64,000 bases of DNA from assembly GCA_046155285.1 (NCBI GenBank), contig JBJXEA010000009.1, forward strand, positions 53,874-117,873, read 5' to 3'. The notes beneath the pieces were generated by a model, which was not told the DNA's origin, did not search any database, and worked only from the letters and a program-made list of their open reading frames with translations. This document shows positions 32,479-41,098 of this stretch, one piece after another (position 1 is the first letter of the stretch; the number at the start of each line of letters is the position of its first letter). The stretch is from CAILHX01 sp046155285. GTDB taxonomy: Bacteria > Pseudomonadota > Gammaproteobacteria > Burkholderiales > Methylophilaceae. The translations under genes and the position numbers were made by a program.

Positions 32479-34659
32479 TTATCCTTTTTGAATAATAATG
32501 CCCGCCAATGGTGGCGCGGTAATGACCAGTGAATAGGGCAGCCCCATCCACGGTGTGTTTTCTGTTTGCAGTCCCAGCCCGTTGCCTGCGTTGCCGCCGC
32601 CGTAAAGCTCAGAATCGCTATTCAGCAATTCTTTATAGATTCCCGCTTCTGGCACGCCAATACGATAACCTTCGCGCGGCACCGGTGTAAAGTTAAGCAC
32701 CACCACCACGCATGAGCCATTTCGCGCCCGGCGCTGGTAGCTGATGATAGATTGATCGGCATCGTGACAATCAATCCAGGCAAAGCCTTCCGGCGAAAAA
32801 TCCAGCTCGTACAATGCCGGAATATTGCGATATAAATGTGACACATCGCGTAGCAGGTTTTTCACGCCCTGATGCCAGATTACATCCAGCAAATTCCAGT
32901 CCAGCGATTGCCCCACCGCCCATTCCCTGCCTTGCGCGAACTCGCTGCCCATGAAGTTGAGCTTCTTGCCCGGATAGGTCATCTGGTAGGTCAATAACAG
33001 CCGTATATTAGCAAATTTTTGCCAAGCATCGCCCGGCATTTTATCCAATAAAGAGCGCTTGCCATGCACCACTTCGTCGTGTGAAAACGGCAATACGAAG
33101 TTTTCGCTGTAGGCATATATCTGACCGAAAGTGAGCTGGTTGTGGTGGTAACGCCGGTGTACCGGATCTTGCTCGATATACGCCAGCGTGTCATTCATCC
33201 AGCCCATATTCCACTTCATCGAGAAGCCCAAGCCACCCAAATATACCGGGCGCGAAATCATCGGCCAAGCGGTGGATTCTTCGGCAATGGTTAAAGCGCC
33301 TGGGAAGTCTTCATGGATGATGACGTTGAGTTCCTTGATGAACTCAAGCGCCTCTAAATTCTCGCGTCCGCCAAACTTGTTGGGCAACCACTCGTCGCCC
33401 TTGCGTGAATAATCGAGGTAGATCATCGAAGCCACGGCATCTACGCGCAAGCCATCAATATGAAACTCTTTCAGCCAGAAATGCGCGTTGCAGATGAGGA
33501 AATTGCGTACCTCGTTGCGTCCATAGTTGAAAATCAGCGTGCCCCAGTCTTGATGTTCTCCCAAACGAGGATCTTCGTGTTCATACAGCTTGGTGCCGTC
33601 AAAATTGGCCAGCGCCCAGTCGTCTTTAGGGAAGTGCGCGGGAACCCAATCTAGCAGTACGCCGATGTTGGCTTGGTGACAGGCATCTACAAAATAGCGG
33701 AAGTCATCTGGCGAGCCAAAACGGCTGGTCACGCCAAAATAGCCCGTAGTTTGATAGCCCCAGGATTCATCCAGTGGATGCTCGGAAACCGGCATCAGCT
33801 CGATATGCGTAAATCCCATTTCTTTGACGTAAGGCACGAGCCGCGCTGCTAAATCACGGAAATTCATAAAGCCGTGCTGCAGATTGTCTTTTTCGCCGCG
33901 CTGCCAAGAACCCGCGTGGATTTCATACACATTCATCGGCTGGTGCAGCCAGTCGGCTTCTTTGCGCTGCTTCATCCATGCGCCATCGTCCCAATGATGG
34001 GTGCTTGCCACCACACGTGCCGCGGTGCTGGGGCGCAGCTCGAAGGCATTGCCGTAGGGATCAGTCTTGACCAAAATGTTGCCGGTGTTGCGATTGCGTA
34101 TCTCAAATTTGTACAAACTATCCGCGCCAATATCGGGGATAAAAATATCCCAAACGCCGCTGGAGCCATGCACACGCATAGGGTGGGTGCGGCCATCCCA
34201 GCGGTTGAAATCACCGATGACACTGACGCGCTCGGCATTGGGAGCCCACACCGCAAAGCGCGTACCATCAACGCCGTGGTGACGCATGGGGTGCGCACCC
34301 AGCATTTTGTAGGCCATGCGCAGACGGCCTTCGCCAAATAGGTGCAAATCGTGACCAGACAGGGTAGAAGAGAAGGAGTAGGGGTCGTGGCGTTCTATGA
34401 CTTTGCCATCTTCTTCCCAGCGCAGATTGCATGGGGTCGCTGGTTTTTCTTGGCCTTGCCACAGATATAAACCATCGGCATGGGCGCGTGGAAGCTCTTC
34501 CCAAGCCTTTCCTACTTGCAGCCACACTTTTCCCGCGTAGGGCAGAAAGCAGCGCAGTACATGCGTCGCGTGGTCTTTATGCAGCCCCAGCCAGCCAAAG
34601 GGATTGTGGTGGCGTGCTTGCAGTATCAGTTCTAGTTGTCGGTCTTGTTTAAGGTTCAT
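32479..34659 (-). CDS. glgB: 1,4-alpha-glucan branching enzyme
   Basis: 726 residues. An N-terminal carbohydrate-binding part and a CBM48 (residues about 110-210) precede the GH13 barrel with DWVPAHFPKDD, the nucleophile aspartate in HIDGLRVDAVASMIY near 405, the acid in TIAEESTAWP near 460, and LPFSHDEVVHGK near 525. It makes alpha-1,6 branches in glycogen. It is divergent from glgC with 131 bases between, and pgi follows. Confidence 0.97.
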   Translation of the reverse strand: MNLKQDRQLELILQARHHNPFGWLGLHKDHATHVLRCFLPYAGKVWLQVGKAWEELPRAHADGLYLWQGQEKPATPCNLRWEEDGKVIERHDPYSFSSTLSGHDLHLFGEGRLRMAYKMLGAHPMRHHGVDGTRFAVWAPNAERVSVIGDFNRWDGRTHPMRVHGSSGVWDIFIPDIGADSLYKFEIRNRNTGNILVKTDPYGNAFELRPSTAARVVASTHHWDDGAWMKQRKEADWLHQPMNVYEIHAGSWQRGEKDNLQHGFMNFRDLAARLVPYVKEMGFTHIELMPVSEHPLDESWGYQTTGYFGVTSRFGSPDDFRYFVDACHQANIGVLLDWVPAHFPKDDWALANFDGTKLYEHEDPRLGEHQDWGTLIFNYGRNEVRNFLICNAHFWLKEFHIDGLRVDAVASMIYLDYSRKGDEWLPNKFGGRENLEALEFIKELNVIIHEDFPGALTIAEESTAWPMISRPVYLGGLGFSMKWNMGWMNDTLAYIEQDPVHRRYHHNQLTFGQIYAYSENFVLPFSHDEVVHGKRSLLDKMPGDAWQKFANIRLLLTYQMTYPGKKLNFMGSEFAQGREWAVGQSLDWNLLDVIWHQGVKNLLRDVSHLYRNIPALYELDFSPEGFAWIDCHDADQSIISYQRRARNGSCVVVVLNFTPVPREGYRIGVPEAGIYKELLNSDSELYGGGNAGNGLGLQTENTPWMGLPYSLVITAPPLAGIIIQKG

Positions 34660-34700
34660 ATTGCTTTTAGCGCTCTGATGTAAAGAGTTTTAAGGAAGTG

Positions 34701-34728
34701 TTGTTTATACGGTTAACCTGTCTATAAT
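34701..34728 (+). promoter_or_regulatory. Probable glgC promoter
   Basis: TTGTTT, 16 bases, TATAAT, giving a leader of about 55 bases before the glgC ATG at 34791, which has a CAGGAGAGG ribosome site. Confidence 0.65.
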
Positions 34729-34790
34729 GGCTCTGCAGGCGCATCGCCAGTAGAGGATATAGTCCCAACTATAAATCAGGAGAGGCAAAA

Positions 34791-36086
34791 ATGCAGCACG
34801 AATCCAACAATGACCACAAGCAGGACGTTACCTCATCTCGTTTTATTAGTGCGCTAACTAAGAATACTATTGCGCTGATTCTAGCTGGTGGCCGAGGTTC
34901 AAGGCTCAAAGCCCTCACCGATTGGCGTACCAAGCCAGCCGTCCCTTTTGGCGGCAAGTTCCGCATTATAGACTTTCCCCTGTCTAACTGTATGAACTCT
35001 GGCATACGCAGGATAGGCGTGGTCACGCAGTACAAATCGCATAGCCTGATTCGGCACATTCAACGTGGTTGGAGTTTTTTGAGCGGCGAATTCAACGAGT
35101 TTGTCGAATTGTTACCGGCGCAACAACGCATTGAAGAAAAGTGGTATTCCGGTACTGCTGATGCGGTGTTTCAGAACCTGGATATTCTGCACACCATGAA
35201 CCCTGAATATGTGTTGATACTGGCGGGCGACCATATTTACAAAATGGACTACGGTCAAATGTTGGCGGCGCACGTGCGCAACAAGGCTGACATGACGGTA
35301 GCGTGTATCAATGTGCCTATCAACGATGCCAAGGAGTTTGGCGTGGTGGGCGTGGACGATAAAGACCGCATCATCCAGTTCCGTGAAAAACCTGCTGACC
35401 CAGACCCTATCCCAGATGACCCTACGCAGGCGTTTGCCAGCATGGGAATTTACGTGTTTAACGCCAAATTTCTTTACGAGCAGTTGATGCGCGATGCGGA
35501 CGACCCTAACTCTAATCACGATTTTGGCCAAAACATTATTCCTTACTTGATTAGCCGTTATCGCGTGTATGCCCACAGGTTCTCTGATAGTTGCGTGGGC
35601 AGCCATAACTATTGGCGTGACGTGGGGACGGTGGATGCTTATTGGGAAGCCAATATGGAGTTGACCAAGGTGGTGCCAGACCTGAATATGTATGACAAAG
35701 AATGGCCAATTTGGACGTATCAGGAACAACTCCCTCCCGCCAAGTTTGTGTTTGACGAAGACGAGCGACGTGGCTATGCCGTAGATTCTCTGGTGTCGGG
35801 CGGCTGCATCCTCAGTGGTTCCCGCGTGCGGCAATCTTTGCTGTTCTCTGATGTGCGCGTACACAGCTATAGCACTATACAAGACAGCGTCATTTTGCCT
35901 AAGTGCGAAATTGGACGTTTTGTGGTGCTGAATAAAGTGGTGGTGGACAAAGGCTGCATCATCCCCGACGGCATGAAGATAGGGGTTGATTTGGAAGAAG
36001 ACCGCAAGCGTTTTTATGTGTCAGAAAAAGGCGTGACCTTGGTGACACCAGAAATGCTAGGCCAAAGAACACACTACTCAAGATAA
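34791..36086 (+). CDS. glgC: Glucose-1-phosphate adenylyltransferase
   Basis: 431 residues. The nucleotide-binding start LAGGRGSRLKALTDWRTKPA at about 32-51, the KPAVPFGG and IIDFPLSNCMNSGI segments, DHIYKMDYG near 142, and EKPADP near 195 identify ADP-glucose pyrophosphorylase; a left-handed beta-helix makes up the C-terminal part. It commits glucose to glycogen. It starts a plus-strand run with two GH57 genes and a ROK kinase. Confidence 0.97.
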   Translation: MQHESNNDHKQDVTSSRFISALTKNTIALILAGGRGSRLKALTDWRTKPAVPFGGKFRIIDFPLSNCMNSGIRRIGVVTQYKSHSLIRHIQRGWSFLSGEFNEFVELLPAQQRIEEKWYSGTADAVFQNLDILHTMNPEYVLILAGDHIYKMDYGQMLAAHVRNKADMTVACINVPINDAKEFGVVGVDDKDRIIQFREKPADPDPIPDDPTQAFASMGIYVFNAKFLYEQLMRDADDPNSNHDFGQNIIPYLISRYRVYAHRFSDSCVGSHNYWRDVGTVDAYWEANMELTKVVPDLNMYDKEWPIWTYQEQLPPAKFVFDEDERRGYAVDSLVSGGCILSGSRVRQSLLFSDVRVHSYSTIQDSVILPKCEIGRFVVLNKVVVDKGCIIPDGMKIGVDLEEDRKRFYVSEKGVTLVTPEMLGQRTHYSR

Positions 36087-36102
36087 ATTAAGAACACTAA
36101 AA

Positions 36103-37833
36103 ATGCCTCGAAAATTACGACTCTGCCTGTATTGGCATATGCACCAGCCGGATTACCGCGATTACCTCAGCGGCGAATTCATCCTGCCTTGGACTTATTT
36201 ACACGCCATCAAAGACTACACCGACATGGCGTATCACCTAGAGCAAAATCCGCAGGCCAAGGTGACCTTTAACTACGTCCCAGTGTTGTTGGATCAGCTA
36301 GAAGCATATGCCAAGCAGCTAAAAACTGGGGAAGTGAGCGACCCGTTATTGAGCTTGTTGACCGAAAAAGACCTGAACAAAATCACCATGCAGCAGCGCC
36401 AACTTATTCTGGAAAGCTGTTTCCGCGGCAACCACGAAAAGATGATCGCGCCGTTTCCGCATTACCAGCGCTTGCTCAACATCTACACGCTATTTAAGGA
36501 TGATCAGGACGACGAAGCTTATCTGTCTGGCCAGTATCTGGCCGACTTGATGGCTTGGTATCACCTGTCGTGGATGGGCGAGAGCATACGTCGTAGCTCA
36601 GAACTGGTAGTGAAGTTGATGGCGCAGGGCGGCGGGTTTAGCGCTAAAGACCGTAAAGCGTTGTTCGACTTGATAGGCGACATTATCATCGAGCTGATTC
36701 CCCGCCATCGCGCTTTGGCTAAGGCTGGCCGGATAGAAATTTCCACTACACCGCACTACCATCCCATTTTGCCTTTATTGTTGGATTTCAATAGCGCCCG
36801 CGAAGCCGCACCTGATATGCCTTTGCCCGACAATCGGCGCTATCCCGGCGGCATGACTAGAGCGCATAGGCACGCCGAATCCGCCATTCAGTCGCACGAA
36901 AAACGTTTTGGACAAAAGCCGAATGGTGTGTGGCCAGCCGAGGGCGGAGTATCCCACGCAGCGCTGATGTTACTGGCCAAGCAAGGTTTTGGCTGGGCGG
37001 CCACGGGCGAGGGTGTATTGAGTAACAGCTTGCGTAAATTGCATGGTGATGCGGGTCTGTTTGAAGATAAGCGTCATCTGTACCGGCCTTATCGCGTAAG
37101 CGACAATCACGACGAAATCCTGTGCTTTTTCCGCGACGACAGGCTGTCAGACAAGATAGGTTTTGAGTACGCCAAATGGCACGGACGCGACGCGGTGAAC
37201 GACTTGGTGGGCGAGCTGGAAGGCATTATGCACCGCTTCCCAGAAGGTGAAACACCAGTAGTCAGTATCATTCTGGACGGCGAAAACGCGTGGGAATATT
37301 ACCCCTACAACGGCTATTATTTCCTCACCGATTTATATCAGGCGCTGGCCGAACATCCCTGCATAGAAATGAGCACCTTTAGCGAGGTGCAAGCGCTGTG
37401 CAAACAGCCAGAAGCGGCCAAAATCAAGCCCGGCAGCTTGCCTAGCATGGTCGCTGGTAGTTGGGTGTACGGCACGTTCAGCACTTGGATGGGCGATGGT
37501 GCTAAAAATCGCGCTTGGGATTTGCTGTGCGAAGCCAAGCAGAATTATGACTTGGTCGTCGCTAGCGGGCGCTTGAGCAAAGCTGAAGTAGAAGCCGCCG
37601 AGCGCCAATTGGGCGATTGCGAGGGTTCGGACTGGTTCTGGTGGTTTGGCGACTACAACCCGTCGGACAGCGTGCAGAGCTTTGATTTGTTGTTCCGTCG
37701 CAATCTAAGCAATTTGTATCGTTTGCTTAAGCTGCCTGCGCCAACCGATTTGGCGCACGTGATTAGCCGTGGCAATACCGCCAGTGGCGATGGGGCAGAA
37801 GCGGCAGGGGCAATGCGCCGTGGTCAAGAGTAA
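36103..37833 (+). CDS. Glycoside hydrolase family 57 enzyme (first)
   Basis: 576 residues. GH57 conserved regions are visible: CLYWHMHQPDYRD at residues 7-19 (region 1), the probable nucleophile glutamate in GVWPAEGGVSHAA near 279, and the acid in SIILDGENAWEYY near 390. The family acts on alpha-glucans; this subgroup, close to amylopullulanase-like proteins, is often encoded with glg genes. 16 bases separate it from glgC. Substrate and bond type are not determined by sequence. Confidence 0.9.
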   Translation: MPRKLRLCLYWHMHQPDYRDYLSGEFILPWTYLHAIKDYTDMAYHLEQNPQAKVTFNYVPVLLDQLEAYAKQLKTGEVSDPLLSLLTEKDLNKITMQQRQLILESCFRGNHEKMIAPFPHYQRLLNIYTLFKDDQDDEAYLSGQYLADLMAWYHLSWMGESIRRSSELVVKLMAQGGGFSAKDRKALFDLIGDIIIELIPRHRALAKAGRIEISTTPHYHPILPLLLDFNSAREAAPDMPLPDNRRYPGGMTRAHRHAESAIQSHEKRFGQKPNGVWPAEGGVSHAALMLLAKQGFGWAATGEGVLSNSLRKLHGDAGLFEDKRHLYRPYRVSDNHDEILCFFRDDRLSDKIGFEYAKWHGRDAVNDLVGELEGIMHRFPEGETPVVSIILDGENAWEYYPYNGYYFLTDLYQALAEHPCIEMSTFSEVQALCKQPEAAKIKPGSLPSMVAGSWVYGTFSTWMGDGAKNRAWDLLCEAKQNYDLVVASGRLSKAEVEAAERQLGDCEGSDWFWWFGDYNPSDSVQSFDLLFRRNLSNLYRLLKLPAPTDLAHVISRGNTASGDGAEAAGAMRRGQE

Positions 37834-37841
37834 TACTCGTT

Positions 37842-37942
37842 AACCACCCCGGCGCTACGCGCCACCCCTCCTCGGCGAGGAGGGGAATGAACTTCTCCCC
37901 TCCTTTTCAAGGAGGGGTCGCCGCTTGCGGCGGGGGTGGTTT
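37842..37942. repeat. Palindromic repeat, family A, copy 2
   Basis: AACCACCCC ... GGGGTGGTT ends; internal CCCCTCCTCGGCGAGGAGGGG-type hairpin (at 37873-37893) and CCCTCCTTTTCAAGGAGGG. Between the two GH57 genes, so it is part of the probable operon mRNA. Confidence 0.88.
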
Positions 37943-37975
37943 AACGCTAGTTGGGTGAGAATTAAAAAGGAAATC

Positions 37976-39994
37976 ATGATGGCCAAAACCGTTGCACTGC
38001 TTTTAGGCGTTCACGCCCACCAGCCGGTGGGTAACTTTACCCACGTGTTAGACGATGCGCATGTGCGCTGCTACGGCCCGTTTTTGCGCGTGCTGCATGA
38101 ATATCCCGATTTCAAATTTGCCATTCATTGCAGCGGTTGGTTGCTGGATTACCTACTGGAGCATTATCCGCAGGATTTGCGACTGCTCAAAGAGATGGTC
38201 AAGCGCGGTCAGGCTGAGTTATTCGGCGCAGGTTATACCGAGCCAGTATTGGCAGCGATTCCATCGCAAGACAGAATCGGTCAAGTCACCATGCTGTCGG
38301 AATATCTGAAAAAGAAACTCGGTCAAACTCCGCAAGGGGCTTGGCTCACCGAGCGTGTGTGGGAGGCCACCGTGGTGCCGGGGCTGGCTGATGCGGGCAT
38401 AGAATATGTCACCGTAGATGACTACCATTTCCTGTGTACCGGCAAACAGGCCGAAACCCTCAATGGCTATTACACCACCGAGGAAGACGGGCGTACGCTG
38501 GATTTATTTCCTATTTCTGAGCCGCTGCGCTATCGTCTTCCATTCTCTCCGGCAGAAGAGGTGGTGGCTTATATGGAAAGCCTCGCGGACGACACTGGGC
38601 AAGCCGCTGCCATCTATTTTGACGACATCGAAAAATTTGGCATTTGGCCGGAAACCTACGCCTGGGTGTACGAAAAGGGCTGGCTTAAGGCTTTTATCGA
38701 AGGTGTGCTGGCTTCAAAAATCGTCAAAACCATGCGCTACAGCGACTATCACGCCCAAGCCGCGACACGCGGTGTGGTGTATTTGCCGACCGCGTCTTAC
38801 AGCGAGATGAACGAATGGGCGATGCCCGTGCCAGCGGCGCATTACTACGCTGACATGGTCGAGCGCGAAAAACGCGAAGGACGCTGGGAGCAGACCAAAC
38901 CTTTCGTGCGCGGCGGTATTTGGCGTAATTTTTTCATGCGTTTTCCTGAATCCAACTGGGCGCACAAGCGCATGTTGTCTTTGTCGCAGCGCTACCATGC
39001 TTTGCCCCACGCCAAACAAACGCCAGACATGTTGCGCTTGCTGTATGAAGCTCAGGCTAACGATGCCTATTGGCATGGTTTGTTTGGTGGACTGTATTTA
39101 CCGCACTTACGACGCGCCATTTATAACGCGATGGTCGAGCTGGAAGCCTTGCTGGACAAGGTGGATGCGCGTCCTGCCAGAGCTGCGGTTGATTTGGATT
39201 TGGATGGTTATCAAGAAGTGTTTTTGCAAAATGGCGAGCTGCAAGTCGTGGTGCGCTTGGACGGCACGGCCTCCATCGCCGAGTTTGATAGCTACAAGTT
39301 GCGTCATAATTTCGGCGACACTTTAACGCGTCAGACCGAGCATTATCATCGTAAGGTGCATGCCTCGCAGGAACACGGCCACAGCGGAGAAGGCATTGCC
39401 AATCCACATGAACGCATGGTGTCCAAGCACGAAATTTCCGCAGAGGATCTGGCTACCGACGTGCACGCCAAAACCTTGTTTCACGACGGATGGCAGCCGA
39501 ATATGGGGGAAAACATCCACGTCGTCAGCTACCAAGCGGCAGAAGGCAAGGGCAAATCGCCCACCATGGCGTTTGCTGGGGTGTTTGACGGCTACACCGT
39601 CATCAAGAAAATCGCCTTGGAAGGCAACGCGCTCAACGTGGAATATCATTTCGACCCGGCGACGACGGGCATCTTCAGCGTGGAAATCAACCTCGCTATG
39701 CCCAGCTGCGACGGGCCTGCTGGGCGCTTTAGAGTGGGAGGACATGTCCCCGGTGGCTTTGGTCAGCCATTGCATGTAGAGAAATTCAACGAGATTTTGT
39801 TGGAAGACGAGGTGTTGGGCGGCATCGTCAAACTGAGCAGTGACCAAGAAGGCAAGTTTGATGCCGCGCCGCACTTTAGCGTATCGCAGTCAGAAGCCGG
39901 TTTTGAGAAGATTATGCAGGCGGTGACCATGATACTGTCGTGGGATTTGCGTAAGGTGAAGGGCGTGATTGCGGTGACGTTAGAGGTGAGCTAA
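37976..39994 (+). CDS. GH57 alpha-amylase / 4-alpha-glucanotransferase (second)
   Basis: 672 residues from ATG 37976 (a second ATG follows at once; AAAAAGG is 5-8 bases upstream). The catalytic GH57 part has LLLGVHAHQPVGN at residues 6-18, the nucleophile glutamate in GAWLTERVWE near 126 and the acid in AIYFDDIEKFGIWP near 215. Residues about 330-670 are the beta-sandwich domains (DUF1925/DUF1926) of this subgroup, which includes Thermococcus litoralis 4-alpha-glucanotransferase. It should rearrange or shorten glycogen chains. An upstream in-frame start at 37925 lies inside the repeat and is rejected. Confidence 0.92.
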   Translation: MMAKTVALLLGVHAHQPVGNFTHVLDDAHVRCYGPFLRVLHEYPDFKFAIHCSGWLLDYLLEHYPQDLRLLKEMVKRGQAELFGAGYTEPVLAAIPSQDRIGQVTMLSEYLKKKLGQTPQGAWLTERVWEATVVPGLADAGIEYVTVDDYHFLCTGKQAETLNGYYTTEEDGRTLDLFPISEPLRYRLPFSPAEEVVAYMESLADDTGQAAAIYFDDIEKFGIWPETYAWVYEKGWLKAFIEGVLASKIVKTMRYSDYHAQAATRGVVYLPTASYSEMNEWAMPVPAAHYYADMVEREKREGRWEQTKPFVRGGIWRNFFMRFPESNWAHKRMLSLSQRYHALPHAKQTPDMLRLLYEAQANDAYWHGLFGGLYLPHLRRAIYNAMVELEALLDKVDARPARAAVDLDLDGYQEVFLQNGELQVVVRLDGTASIAEFDSYKLRHNFGDTLTRQTEHYHRKVHASQEHGHSGEGIANPHERMVSKHEISAEDLATDVHAKTLFHDGWQPNMGENIHVVSYQAAEGKGKSPTMAFAGVFDGYTVIKKIALEGNALNVEYHFDPATTGIFSVEINLAMPSCDGPAGRFRVGGHVPGGFGQPLHVEKFNEILLEDEVLGGIVKLSSDQEGKFDAAPHFSVSQSEAGFEKIMQAVTMILSWDLRKVKGVIAVTLEVS

Positions 39995-40903
39995 GTGCTG
40001 ATCGGCGTAGACGTAGGCGGCACCAATTTACGCGTAGGCGTGGTTGAAAACTATCAGGTTATTTGGGAGCAACGCTACCACGCCGACTTCTCCGGCTTGT
40101 GCCAACAATTGCAACCTGCTGAGGCACTCAAAGCCATTCATGCCAGTCTTGCACAGTCCCTGAGCGAAGCCATCACTTTATATCCCAAGGTCAGTGCTAT
40201 AGGCATAGGCTTTCCCGGCTTCATCAACCCCGCCACACAACAAGTCGCGCAATCGCCCAATTTACCCGGCTTGCTCAATGCCGACATTACCGCACCTATA
40301 TCCCAATTGCTTAAACTGCCCGTGCTTCTGGAGAACGATGCGCTGGCCGCGGCTTATGGTGAATACGTGTTAGCAAATAAGCCTAACAGTAGCTTGATTT
40401 ACTTAGGGCTGGGCACGGGTGTAGGCGGTGGCTTAGTGCTGAATGGCAAGCCTTATGGCGGCAGCAATGGCGTAGCGATGGAAGTAGGGCATTTAACAGT
40501 GATGCCTAGTGGCAGACCCTGCGGCTGCGGTAACTGTGGCTGTATGGAGCAATACGCCTCGGCCAGCGGCGTGGTGTTGAATTATCAAGAAATTAGCGGC
40601 AAAGTGCTGGATACGGTGGCTATCGCGGCTTTAGCTAATCAGGGCGATAAATCAGCCTTGCAGGCTTATGCCCAAGCGGGAACTGCACTAGCGCAAGGTT
40701 TAGCGCATATTTTGAAAGTGGTGGATGTGACGCAAGTGGTGATTGGCGGTGGTTTAAGTCAAAGCTGGGCGTTGCTGCAACCGGCCTTTGAAGCCAGACT
40801 GGAAACGGATCTTATTCCTGCGCTACGCGGTAAAGTGCAAGTCAGCATCAGTAGCGCAGGGGATCAAGCGGGGATTATTGGTGCGGCGATGTTGGCTGCT
40901 TAA
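39995..40903 (+). CDS. ROK-family glucokinase
   Basis: 302 residues, GTG start at 39995 with a GAGGTGAG site directly upstream; the start follows the GH57 stop with no gap. N-terminal phosphate-binding IGVDVGGTNLRVGVV at 3-17, active aspartate in LENDALAAAYGEY near 113, the ROK zinc motif GHLTVMPSGRPCGCGNCGC from about 163. The sugar-binding Glu/His pattern fits glucose. Free glucose freed by the GH57 enzymes would be phosphorylated here and pass to Pgi. Confidence 0.9.
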   Translation: MLIGVDVGGTNLRVGVVENYQVIWEQRYHADFSGLCQQLQPAEALKAIHASLAQSLSEAITLYPKVSAIGIGFPGFINPATQQVAQSPNLPGLLNADITAPISQLLKLPVLLENDALAAAYGEYVLANKPNSSLIYLGLGTGVGGGLVLNGKPYGGSNGVAMEVGHLTVMPSGRPCGCGNCGCMEQYASASGVVLNYQEISGKVLDTVAIAALANQGDKSALQAYAQAGTALAQGLAHILKVVDVTQVVIGGGLSQSWALLQPAFEARLETDLIPALRGKVQVSISSAGDQAGIIGAAMLAA

Positions 40904-40908
40904 CTTCC

Positions 40909-41096
40909 ACGTCATTCCCGCGGAGGCGGGAATCCAGTCAAGCTGCAATGAAGACAATGCCACCTTCACCGTTTTAACTTATTTGTCTGGTTCTCCCTTG
41001 CAGGGCGCGTAGGCTTCTGCATAAGCCTACTGTTACGCAGGAGCACAGCATGCTGTGCGAAATCCCTGCTACACCCTTTGCCAGAATGACAACGTG
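40909..41096. repeat. Palindromic repeat, family B (CGTCATTCCCG ends)
   Basis: Begins CGTCATTCCCGCGGAGGCGG and ends CAGAATGACAACG, i.e. CGTCATTC inverted at the right end (GAATGACAACG). GCACAGCATGCTGTGC near 41044-41059 is a perfect 16-base palindrome within. A shortened relative lies at 1354. Confidence 0.7.
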
Positions 41097-41098
41097 AA

